Below, in pieces: positions 1 through 5,411 of a stretch of DNA of 5,411 bases. The first letter of the stretch is position 1, and each line of letters starts with the position of its first letter. Source of the DNA: an uncultured Selenomonadaceae bacterium (lineage in GTDB: Bacteria > Bacillota > Negativicutes > Selenomonadales > Selenomonadaceae); contig CAJODU010000104.1 in the NCBI GenBank assembly GCA_905233325.1, positions 3,153-8,563 on the forward strand, written 5' to 3'. The position numbers were made by a program, and so were the translations under genes. The notes beneath the pieces are model-generated. The model was given only the letters and a program-made list of their open reading frames with translations. It ran no database searches and was not told where the DNA came from.

Positions 1-368
1 TACCACGCTTGAAAAATATACTGCACAAAGTCTTTTATAATGATAGGGCGACAGTGTATCGCAATGTTGAAGTAATTGAAGAGGACACAGGTGCAAGTGA
101 TTATGAATTTCAAGCAGTGTACGAAAATATACCTTGTCACCTCGCGCAATACGGCAAAGATATAGCCGGACATCGAGATGATAGGGCATATTTAGTTACA
201 GAAGATTTGAGACTGACGTGCAATCCTGAAATTGAAATTCAAGAAAACGATGTAGTAGAAGTATTGCACGAAGGCGAGATTTTTAAACTTTGGGCAGGAA
301 CCTCTTTTAACTATCCGACACATAAAGAAATCAGCTTGAGGCGCCGAAAAGAGGCAAAACAAGAATGA
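1..368 (+). CDS. Head-closure / head-tail connector protein, XkdH/YqbH-like (5' end uncertain)
   Basis: Small, polar, mostly beta-type protein of about 120 residues with no signal peptide or membrane segment. The frame is open to the left edge. The first possible start inside the window is a TTG at 9, giving 119 residues, but its ribosome binding site would fall outside the window and the codons before it (Pro-Arg) are also open, so the true start may lie upstream. Size and position, just before a gp10-like gene and a tail terminator, match the DUF3599 (YqbH/XkdH) proteins of PBSX-type phages. Those are thought to close the portal exit and connect it to the tail. Visible features are an N-terminal segment with NDRATVYR, typical of such proteins, and a basic C-terminus (LRRRKEAKQE). 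It overlaps the next gene by 4 nt (ATGA), suggesting translational coupling. The family call rests on context and general resemblance, not on a catalytic motif. Confidence 0.65.
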   Translation, partial: PRLKNILHKVFYNDRATVYRNVEVIEEDTGASDYEFQAVYENIPCHLAQYGKDIAGHRDDRAYLVTEDLRLTCNPEIEIQENDVVEVLHEGEIFKLWAGTSFNYPTHKEISLRRRKEAKQE

Positions 369-751
369 GTAACGGATTTACATTTGAAGGACTTGACGAG
401 CTTGTAGAAATCCTAAACAAAGCTGAAGCAAGAATACCGAATACAAAACAACAATTCTTGGCAAAAGAAGCCGGTATAATAAGAGGTCGTGTGATAAAAA
501 ATACACCTGTAGATACCGGTTTGTTAAGAGGCAGTTGGAAACAAACACCGACGGCAGGAGATAAGGTAACAATTTATAACAATGTTGAGTACAGTGGATT
601 TGTAGAACACGGTCATAGAATAAAGATACGTGGCAAATTCACTGGAAGAATTGTAGCTGGTCGCCATATGCTCAAAAAAGGCATTGAGCAATCAAGAGCG
701 CAATTTCAACAAGACGGAACGGCGATACTAAACTCAATCTTTAAAGGCTGA
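365..751 (+). CDS. HK97-gp10-like head-tail / neck protein (XkdI-like)
   Basis: A 128-residue protein of the HK97 gp10 family, whose members sit at the neck between head and tail. The hallmark is the segment VDTGLLRGSW at residues 49-58, preceded by a helical, charged stretch (about 10-45) and followed by a beta segment, then YSGFVEHGHR (76-85) and GRHMLKKGIEQ (99-109). These correspond to the family's usual 'P-V-D-T-G-x-L-R', 'Y-A-x-x-x-E-x-G' and 'pfL' regions. Length is normal for the family. The ATG at 365 overlaps the upstream stop (ATGA) and has GAGG at 351-354, 10 nt upstream and inside the preceding gene. In PBSX the equivalent gene, xkdI, also lies between the connector and terminator genes. 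Its exact role, tail completion or neck stabilisation, is inferred from the family. Confidence 0.85.
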   Translation: MSNGFTFEGLDELVEILNKAEARIPNTKQQFLAKEAGIIRGRVIKNTPVDTGLLRGSWKQTPTAGDKVTIYNNVEYSGFVEHGHRIKIRGKFTGRIVAGRHMLKKGIEQSRAQFQQDGTAILNSIFKG

Positions 752-756
752 TAACA

Positions 757-1224
757 ATGTTGACAGCAAAAGACATCAGACAAGGCTTGATAGGTGCAAT
801 CAGAAATGCAGGAATTGATTTTCCTGTACATTTCAACCACGTCAACAACTCAAGCAAATCATACATTTGGGTTGAACTTCGACCTCAAAAAAGAAATCTG
901 GATAGCGTGCATTTTCAACGAATTTTGTTTATTGACTTGCACGTTGTTTTAGTTCCTGACACTAACGCAGAAGTCAAACATACTGATTTGTGGACAATAG
1001 TTGACAAACTTGATACAGAAATAATGCCTTGCATAAAAATTAAAGATCGATACATCACGGTACAAGAGATCAATCCGTATATTTTCGATAATATTCTACA
1101 TTACGAATTTACTCTTGATTTTACAGACTACATCGAAAAAGAAAATAATCACGATTTTATGGAAGAACTGCAAATAAATTGGAGGGATAAATATGGCTTT
1201 GGGAATGCCTCAAATACTGATTAA
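757..1224 (+). CDS. Tail terminator-like protein (XkdJ / DUF6838 type)
   Basis: A 155-residue soluble protein that fits the tail terminator family found between gp10-like and sheath genes in PBSX-type phages. Such proteins cap the end of the finished tail and make the joint with the head. The N-terminus (LTAKDIRQGLIGAIRNAGIDFPVHF) looks like the amphipathic helix followed by a first strand seen in this family. The middle alternates strands and a helix (LWTIVDKLDTEIM, about 75-87). The C-terminal part has the strand pair YITVQEINPYIFDN and LHYEFTLDFTDYI (about 103-130), a pattern common to terminator proteins. The start ATG lies 5 nt after the previous stop, with AAAGG at 743-747, 9 nt upstream. 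The 3' end runs 32 nt into the sheath gene in another frame. No specific active residues are expected; the call comes from fold pattern, size and gene order. Confidence 0.65.
   Translation: MLTAKDIRQGLIGAIRNAGIDFPVHFNHVNNSSKSYIWVELRPQKRNLDSVHFQRILFIDLHVVLVPDTNAEVKHTDLWTIVDKLDTEIMPCIKIKDRYITVQEINPYIFDNILHYEFTLDFTDYIEKENNHDFMEELQINWRDKYGFGNASNTD
1181..1186 (+). promoter_or_regulatory. Ribosome binding site of the sheath gene
   Basis: GGAGGG lies 6 nt before the ATG at 1193. It is inside the 3' end of the terminator gene, and it fixes the sheath start within the 32-nt gene overlap. A strong site here fits the high copy number expected of a sheath protein. Confidence 0.8.
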
Positions 1225-2296
1225 TTTCCGTACAGCAGCAGCGACGGCAATTACACGTTCAGGACGCGGCATAGGCGCAATGATACTCAATGATTCAAAT
1301 GCAACAGCTGACACAGGTGTAGTGCATTATGAGATTGAGGATTCGACAGATATTCCGACCGCTCTCGACAGCAGCAATGTTGACCTGATTAAAAAGGCAC
1401 TTCTTGGCACGCCGTCAAAAATTCATACCTTCTTGATACCACCACAAAGTATGACGACGGCTTATACAACAGTCAATCAAGCATCTGCACTCAAAAATAT
1501 TTCAGTAATGAAAGCCAACTACATTTGTCATCCGACAGGTTCAGCGATTGAACAATCAGACTTGGCGACTTGGACTAAACAACAAAGAGCAAATAAGAAT
1601 AAGACTTTCAAGGCGGTAGTTGCGAATGTTGCAGCAGACGGCGAAGGCGTGATTAACTTCACGACCACCAATATCAAAGTCGGCACCACGACTTATACTC
1701 CGGCACAATACACAGCGCGAGTAATGGGTGCAGCAGCAGGAGTAAGCCTTGATCGTTCACTTACTTACTATGAATTTCCTGAAGTGGACAGTTGCGACAC
1801 ATACGACGATATTGATACTCACATCAACAACGGCGAACTTTGCCTGATTAATGAATATGACGGCAATGGAGTAAAAATAGCTCGTGGCTGTAATTCTCTC
1901 ACTACTTTTACAAGCATCAAAGGCGAAGATTTCCGTTACATTAAGATTATCGAATCACTTGATTTGATAAGAGACGACATCAGAGATGAGTTCAGAAACA
2001 GTTACGCCGGCAAAATTATCAATGACTACAATAATAAAATGCTCTTTGTTGGAGCGATTCAAACGTATCTCAAAAACTTGAGAGGCAGCGTCCTCGACGC
2101 CAGTGAGACGATTGAAAATACAGTTGATATTGACGTTGAAAAAAATGTCGACTATGCAACGAATCACGGTGTCGATGTAAGCGGTCTGTCAAATCAGCAA
2201 CTGAGAGAACTCAATACCGGCACTCACGTTTACTTGTCAGGTGCTATCAAGCCGGTAAACGCAATGGAAGATTTGCAGGTAGATTTCACACTTTAA
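1193..2296 (+). CDS. Contractile tail sheath protein (XkdK-like, compact)
   Basis: Major sheath subunit that surrounds the tail tube and contracts on infection; its presence marks the phage as a myovirus. The N-terminus (ALGMPQILINFRT) resembles the start of phage sheath proteins, where an extended arm links neighbouring subunits. The middle region carries NGVKIARGCNSLTTFT at residues 225-240, matching the 'G-x-x-I-x-R-G-x-N-S-L-T-T' segment seen in XkdK-type sheaths. It is followed by a long helical domain (about 245-297, including ESLDLIRDDIRDEFRNSY). The C-terminal HVYLSGAIKPVNAMEDLQVDF (about 345-365) fits the terminal strand that packs against neighbours and the tube. At 367 residues it is clearly shorter than B. 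subtilis XkdK (about 466), so one of the peripheral domains is probably reduced. The start at 1193 is chosen for GGAGGG at 1181-1186. Confidence 0.9.
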   Translation: MALGMPQILINFRTAAATAITRSGRGIGAMILNDSNATADTGVVHYEIEDSTDIPTALDSSNVDLIKKALLGTPSKIHTFLIPPQSMTTAYTTVNQASALKNISVMKANYICHPTGSAIEQSDLATWTKQQRANKNKTFKAVVANVAADGEGVINFTTTNIKVGTTTYTPAQYTARVMGAAAGVSLDRSLTYYEFPEVDSCDTYDDIDTHINNGELCLINEYDGNGVKIARGCNSLTTFTSIKGEDFRYIKIIESLDLIRDDIRDEFRNSYAGKIINDYNNKMLFVGAIQTYLKNLRGSVLDASETIENTVDIDVEKNVDYATNHGVDVSGLSNQQLRELNTGTHVYLSGAIKPVNAMEDLQVDFTL

Positions 2297-2297
2297 T

Positions 2298-2303
2298 AGG
2301 AGG
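2298..2303 (+). promoter_or_regulatory. Ribosome binding site of the tube gene
   Basis: A consensus AGGAGG placed 8 nt before the ATG at 2312 and directly after the sheath stop (TAA at 2294-2296). It is the best-matching site in the window, as expected for a highly expressed structural protein. Confidence 0.85.
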
Positions 2304-2311
2304 CGGAAAAA

Positions 2312-2785
2312 ATGAGTTCATTGAATAATGTAGCGAATTTTCGTACTCAGTATCGCGGCAATCGCAGATGGAACGGTAACTGGGGTATGGTCTGGATTGA
2401 CAACGACCCCGTTTTTGAGCATAAATCCTTTGAAGTAAAGGTAACTGCTGACCGTGAAGACATCATCAGCGGAAATTCTAAAGACAGCAAAGTCACGTCT
2501 CTTACCGGCGAAGGCTCAATGACAATTCAGAAAGTCTTTAATCGTGGTTTGAGTACGCTTTTGGAAGAGTGGAAAAAAGGACACGACCCACGTTGCAAAA
2601 TAACGGCAACACACGCTGACCCGGATATGATTAATGCTCAGCAAGAAGAAATCTCAATCGACAATGTCTGGTTTGACGAAATTGAAATGATGAAATTTGA
2701 AAAAGGCACCGTAACTGAAACGGAAATTACTTTTCACTTCACGCCTGAAGATGCAAGCTGGACTAATAAAGTTGAAAAATCTTAA
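2312..2785 (+). CDS. Tail tube protein (XkdM / DUF2001-like)
   Basis: A 157-residue protein that forms the inner tail tube inside the sheath. The N-terminal region has NGNWGMVWIDNDPVFEHKSF (residues 21-40), matching the 'G-x-x-G-x-V-W-I-D-G-x-x-V-x-E' start of XkdM-type tube proteins. Next come the strand pair SLTGEGSMTIQKVF (63-76) and a helix (LSTLLEEWKKG). The C-terminal strands ISIDNVWFDEIEMMKFEKGT and TETEITFHF (about 114-143) match the family's 'L-x-N-V-x-F-D-E-I-x-L-x-x-x-x-x-G' ending. Length is close to B. subtilis XkdM (about 147). It directly follows the sheath gene, as in nearly all PBSX-like and other myovirus tail modules. The stop TAA (2783-2785) overlaps by one base an ATG at 2785 that is probably not the start of the next gene. 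Confidence 0.9.
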   Translation: MSSLNNVANFRTQYRGNRRWNGNWGMVWIDNDPVFEHKSFEVKVTADREDIISGNSKDSKVTSLTGEGSMTIQKVFNRGLSTLLEEWKKGHDPRCKITATHADPDMINAQQEEISIDNVWFDEIEMMKFEKGTVTETEITFHFTPEDASWTNKVEKS

Positions 2786-2790
2786 TGATT

Positions 2791-2794
2791 GGAG
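2791..2794 (+). promoter_or_regulatory. Ribosome binding site that sets the chaperone start at 2803
   Basis: GGAG lies 8 nt before the ATG at 2803. The earlier in-frame ATG at 2785 overlaps the tube stop and has only an A/T-rich stretch before it with no purine-rich site. The GGAG would also sit inside the reading frame if 2785 were used. The start at 2803 is therefore preferred. Confidence 0.7.
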
Positions 2795-2802
2795 CGATAA
2801 AA

Positions 2803-3171
2803 ATGTCAGCAGTAACGATAGGCGAACTCATAGCGCAAAGAGAAGAAATTCAAAGTAACAAGAATCATCTTTACGACATTGAGACTAGCATAGGTACAAT
2901 TACAATCAAACAGCCGTCTTCCTCATTAATAGCTGAAGTCGGAAATATGAAAGGCTTGATGAGCGATGAGTATCTCATACTCAAAACTTGCATTGAGCCG
3001 CAACTTACAGATAAGGACTTGCAAGAGGCATATCAGTGTATAAATCCTACAGATATTTGCGAAAAGTTGTGGAAAGTCGGCGAAATAAGAAGAATTTCAA
3101 ACGCCATAATGGATGCAGCGGGCTATGGTGGTAACATCAAGGCTCAAATTCATAAAGACATAAAAAACTAA
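2803..3171 (+). CDS. Tail assembly chaperone, short form (XkdN-like, 'G' form)
   Basis: A 122-residue soluble protein resembling the XkdN-like tail assembly chaperones. These bind the tape measure protein and help polymerise tube protein around it, and are usually absent from the finished virion. It starts with MSAVTIGELIAQREEI, a typical 'T-I-x-E-L-L' opening. Then come a strand region (ETSIGTITIKQPSSSLIAEV, about 27-46) and helices with the acidic LTDKDLQEAYQCINPTDICEKLW segment. The basic C-terminus (AQIHKDIKN) is encoded over the slippery heptamer. An alternative start at 2785 would add six residues but lacks a ribosome binding site. The gene sits between tube and tape measure genes, the standard chaperone slot. 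Its zero-frame end is two tandem TAA stops (3169-3174) immediately after A AAA AAC, so most ribosomes are expected to make this short form. Confidence 0.85.
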   Translation: MSAVTIGELIAQREEIQSNKNHLYDIETSIGTITIKQPSSSLIAEVGNMKGLMSDEYLILKTCIEPQLTDKDLQEAYQCINPTDICEKLWKVGEIRRISNAIMDAAGYGGNIKAQIHKDIKN

Positions 3172-3371
3172 TAACCGAGGATTGGGAGCTTGCTACAGCA
3201 GGCTTCTTTTCCTTGAGAGGTATACCATTTGATAAGTTTATGCAATCTACGCCTATAGAAAAAATAACCTATTACACGGTGATGATTCAAGAGCAAGAAC
3301 GGCACTATAAAGAATTGAATTTGGTAATAAAAGCAATAGCAAAAATAATGGGCGCGAAAGTACACGATTGA
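2803..3371 (+). CDS. Tail assembly chaperone, -1 frameshifted long form ('GT' form)
   Basis: Predicted second product of the chaperone gene. Ribosomes decode up to AAC at 3166-3168, slip back one base, and continue with CTA at 3168-3170 to a TGA at 3369-3371. This adds 67 residues to the 122-residue protein, for 189 in total. The added part begins LITEDWELATAGFF, continues SLRGIPFDKFMQSTPIEKI and ends with a helical stretch to MGAKVHD. The aromatic-rich front and helical rest resemble the T domains of other phage chaperones, which contact the tape measure protein. The added frame has no independent start: it is closed by a stop at 3153-3155 and its first ATG is at 3240, well inside. The two frames overlap only over 3156-3171, exactly where the heptamer lies. 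Lambda gpG/gpGT is the established precedent. The slip itself is inferred from sequence. Confidence 0.82.
3162..3168 (+). promoter_or_regulatory. -1 ribosomal frameshift slippery heptamer A AAA AAC
   Basis: The bases A AAA AAC match the X XXY YYZ rule in the correct register: zero-frame codons are AAA (3163-3165) and AAC (3166-3168). After slipping, both tRNAs re-pair on AAA and AAA. The heptamer is followed directly by TAA TAA in the zero frame. This class of heptamer is a known strong -1 site. Its place at the very end of the chaperone gene, before the tape measure gene, is the place where tailed phages commonly keep this signal. Confidence 0.88.
3176..3215 (+). promoter_or_regulatory. Predicted frameshift-stimulating hairpin
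   Basis: A long imperfect hairpin starts 7 nt after the heptamer, within the usual spacing for a -1 stimulator. The lower stem pairs 3176-3181 (CGAGGA) with 3210-3215 (TCCTTG), 6 bp with one G-U. A 2x2 U/U internal loop follows (3182-3183 and 3208-3209). The upper stem pairs 3184-3193 (GGGAGCTTGC) with 3198-3207 (GCAGGCTTCT), 10 bp including three G-U pairs, closed by the tetraloop TACA. Pairing was worked out by hand, with no energy calculation. A pseudoknot was not identified. Confidence 0.65.
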
Positions 3372-3374
3372 AAA

Positions 3375-3381
3375 GAGGTGG
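3375..3381 (+). promoter_or_regulatory. Ribosome binding site of the tape measure gene
   Basis: GAGGTGG lies 6 nt before the ATG at 3388 and just after the TGA (3369-3371) that ends the frameshifted chaperone. It supports 3388 as the start of the tape measure gene. Confidence 0.8.
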
Positions 3382-3387
3382 CAAAAG

Positions 3388-5411
3388 ATGGCAGAAAGCG
3401 GCGGAATGGGCGGTACTTCGGGCGGCGGTAATTCAAATTACGTCTTAAGTGCAACATTACAACTTAAGGATATGCTCACTGGCAAACTTAAAAGCGCAGC
3501 AGATAGGATAAAATCTATGGGCAGTGCAGCAGATACAGCTAAAAGCAGTATATCGAAATTCAACAATCAAAAAATCAGTCCTAAACTTGACGAGAGTGCA
3601 ATTAACAAATTCAACAGATTGCGTGAAACTCTTCAACAAGCAGGTATGGGAAAAGACCTAAAGCCGATTACCATCAATGCCAACGATAATGCAACCTCTA
3701 AAATAAGTAAAATCAAAAGTCAATTACAATCGTTAAAAGACAGGACTGTCAATGTAGCAGTTAATGCCAAAAATGCTATTGGAAGTAAAATCAGTAACTT
3801 TGCAAGCGGTGCAGCTATGGGTATGGGCTTGCCGCTTATGGGTACTGCCGGAATTGCCTATGGTGCAGTTGACTTCGTGAATACTTACAAAGAATTTGAG
3901 TATGAGATGGCGAATGTCAAAGCACTAACGGGCGCAACTGATGAAAATTTTCTCAAACTGAATAAAAGAGCAAAAGAACTCGGTGCTACAACAATCTTTA
4001 AAGCCTCAGAAGTAGCAAAAGCAGAAGGATATATGGCACTTGCCGGTTGGAACGCTGAAAAAATCTATTCCGGTTTACCTGCAGTTTTAAATCTTTCTGC
4101 TGCAGCCGGTGAAGATTTAGCGCGAGTATCAGACATTGTAACTGATTCTATGACAGGCTTCGGAATAGAAGCAGGTAAAATGGTTCGCAATGCAAACGGG
4201 CAAATGGTTGATACTAGTACACATTTCTCTGACGTTATGGCAATGCTGATGTCAAAATCCAATACTACAGTTGGAATGGCAGGAGAAGCCGCTAAATATT
4301 CAGCCGGCGTTATCGGTGCATTGTACAAATCTCAATCTGATGAAGACAAAATGAGAGCATATGAAGATTGGGCGCTGTTTACTGGTTTGATGGCAAATAG
4401 CGGTATAAAATCTAGTATGGCAGGTACCGCAACACGTTCACTCTTTACTCGCTTGGCTTCTCAACAAATGAATGCAAGTGCAGCAATGCAAGGAATGGGT
4501 ATCAGTACTACTTACACTGAATCCGATATTGCAAAAGAAATTCAACAAAACGGTGTAGCAAGTCATCAAGTTGGGCAAACACGTCGAGCTAGAGATATTA
4601 TCGGTGATATTCGCAAAACGTTTCAAGACGGAATAGAACCAGAGCAAATGTTACAATTAGCTGAGGACTTAGGCGGCAAAACTTTTACAAAACAGCAGAG
4701 AAAGAAATTGTCCTCAGTTTTGGCGAATGCTCAAAAAAACGGCGGTGTAATGAGTGATGCAGATAAAGCAACCGTTACCAACTTATTAGCAGGTCAAGAG
4801 GCTTTAGCAGGTTGGTTGTCAGTCTTAATGGCAAGCGAAAAAGATTGGAAAAGCCTTGCGGACAATATCGACAATGCCGATGGTGCAGCTGATAAGATGT
4901 CTAAAATCAAGATGGATACTCTCGAAGGCGACATCAAGACTTTAGGCAGTGCTTGGGAAGCATTTCAACTTGAATTAATGGGCGGCGAAGATGGCAAAGG
5001 TGCAGCGGCATCCGGTTTGCGTTCACTCTTGCAAGGCTTGACTGAAGATGTTAGATATTTTCAAAACGCAATCAAAGACGGCTTTGATATTGGCGATATA
5101 GGCGGCTTGCTTGCTAAAGTTGCGACGCAGTTAAAAGATAAATTTCTTGCCTTTGACGGTGTCGGCTCTATTCTTGCCGGTGGTGCTCTCGTTATGGGTC
5201 TGAAAAAAATTTATGACCTCACGATGAAGGTGAAAGACGCAGCAATGACGGCTAAAGGCTGGTGGCAAAATGCAGGCGTCAGCACTCAGGCAGGTCGTCA
5301 AACCGGAACATTGCAGACAGGCACTAATGCAGGAAGTATTGCTCAATCAGTCGGTACGATGAATGTTAGAGCAGGTGTTGTAAATGTAAATGGTAAAGTA
5401 TCAAGCACACC
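3388..5411 (+). CDS. Tail tape measure protein, TP901 type (3' end beyond window)
   Basis: The frame runs from ATG at 3388 without a stop to the right edge, giving at least 674 residues. Tape measure proteins set tail length and leave the tail through the tube during infection. The glycine-rich start (GGMGGTSGGG) is followed by a helical region and short repeat-like segments (about 95-135, ITINANDNATSKI and VNVAVNAKNAIGSKI). A glycine-rich hydrophobic stretch lies at 138-161. The TP901/PhageMin_Tail core runs from about 168 to 530: KEFEYEMANVKALTGA at 168-183, then the helical AEGYMALAGW region, LMANSGIKSSMAGTATRSLF (334-353), GQEALAGWLSVLMAS from 469, and DTLEGDIKTLGSAWEAF (510-526). A second hydrophobic stretch is at 589-605. 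The core holds extra residues relative to the usual pattern. It directly follows the chaperone, its expected binding partner. The length of the missing C-terminal part cannot be told. Confidence 0.9.
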   Translation, partial: MAESGGMGGTSGGGNSNYVLSATLQLKDMLTGKLKSAADRIKSMGSAADTAKSSISKFNNQKISPKLDESAINKFNRLRETLQQAGMGKDLKPITINANDNATSKISKIKSQLQSLKDRTVNVAVNAKNAIGSKISNFASGAAMGMGLPLMGTAGIAYGAVDFVNTYKEFEYEMANVKALTGATDENFLKLNKRAKELGATTIFKASEVAKAEGYMALAGWNAEKIYSGLPAVLNLSAAAGEDLARVSDIVTDSMTGFGIEAGKMVRNANGQMVDTSTHFSDVMAMLMSKSNTTVGMAGEAAKYSAGVIGALYKSQSDEDKMRAYEDWALFTGLMANSGIKSSMAGTATRSLFTRLASQQMNASAAMQGMGISTTYTESDIAKEIQQNGVASHQVGQTRRARDIIGDIRKTFQDGIEPEQMLQLAEDLGGKTFTKQQRKKLSSVLANAQKNGGVMSDADKATVTNLLAGQEALAGWLSVLMASEKDWKSLADNIDNADGAADKMSKIKMDTLEGDIKTLGSAWEAFQLELMGGEDGKGAAASGLRSLLQGLTEDVRYFQNAIKDGFDIGDIGGLLAKVATQLKDKFLAFDGVGSILAGGALVMGLKKIYDLTMKVKDAAMTAKGWWQNAGVSTQAGRQTGTLQTGTNAGSIAQSVGTMNVRAGVVNVNGKVSST

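Noticed and set aside
9..41. TTGAAA at 9-14 and TATAAT at 36-41 resembling a promoter
   Set aside because: The gap between the boxes is 21 nt, too long for a normal sigma-70 type promoter, and it lies inside the first coding region. AT-rich DNA gives such matches by chance.
760..788. TTGACA (760-765) as a -35 box
   Set aside because: At the proper distance (783-788) there is only AGGCTT, which is no -10 box, and the site sits at the start of the terminator gene.
3184..3210. Stem at 3184-3207 followed by a T-rich run as an intrinsic terminator of transcription
   Set aside because: The T run (3207-3210) is only four bases and interrupted, the stem is not GC-rich, and the sequence is coding in the -1 frame. 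A terminator here would cut off the tape measure gene. A frameshift stimulator fits better.
3168..3365. Minus-strand open frame opposite the T extension
   Set aside because: Its translation is rich in aromatic residues and cysteine with no recognisable domain. The plus strand in this stretch is explained by the frameshift product.
3171..3387. Separate small gene starting at ATG 3240
   Set aside because: That start would drop the most family-like part of the extension (DWELATAGFFSLRGIPFDKF), and no ribosome binding site precedes it. Frameshift expression explains the frame better.
4065..4647. Minus-strand open frames opposite the tape measure gene (4065-4328 and 4438-4647)
   Set aside because: They lie fully inside a well-supported plus-strand gene, show no ribosome binding site that I could support, and have no family resemblance; they are shadows of the tape measure frame.

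Overview
The window is a piece of the late structural region of a tailed phage or prophage with a contractile tail (myovirus type). All genes lie on the + strand and are tightly packed. Gene order and protein signatures match the PBSX/skin (XkdH-I-J-K-M-N-tape measure) arrangement known from Bacillota. The DNA is AT-rich and most starts are preceded by strong GGAGG-like ribosome binding sites, which fits a low-GC Bacillota host, possibly an anaerobe. The exact host cannot be told from this window. No integrase, lysogeny genes, RNA genes, mobile elements or CRISPR are visible, so integrated versus virion DNA cannot be decided.

Layout: (1) 1-368, head-closure/connector protein (XkdH/YqbH-like), open at the left edge; (2) 365-751, HK97-gp10-like neck protein; (3) 757-1224, tail terminator-like protein; (4) 1193-2296, a compact tail sheath protein; (5) 2312-2785, tail tube protein; (6) 2803-3171, XkdN-like tail assembly chaperone; (7) 3168-3371, a 67-codon frame with no start of its own, reached by a -1 frameshift from gene 6; (8) 3388 to the right edge, the tape measure protein, cut off by the window.

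The genes form one assembly line. The connector, gp10-like and terminator proteins make the neck between head and tail. Sheath and tube make the contractile tail shaft. The chaperone and its frameshifted form are expected to load onto the tape measure protein, which sets the length of the tube. No promoter or terminator is visible; gaps between genes are 0-17 nt or the genes overlap, so the window is probably read as part of one long late transcript.

The most notable element is a nearly textbook -1 programmed frameshift signal at the end of the chaperone gene: slippery heptamer A AAA AAC at 3162-3168, directly followed by two tandem in-frame TAA stops, a 7-nt spacer, and a 40-nt imperfect hairpin at 3176-3215. 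It explains the otherwise unannotated 216 bases between the chaperone stop and the tape measure start, and gives a predicted 189-aa G-T type fusion.
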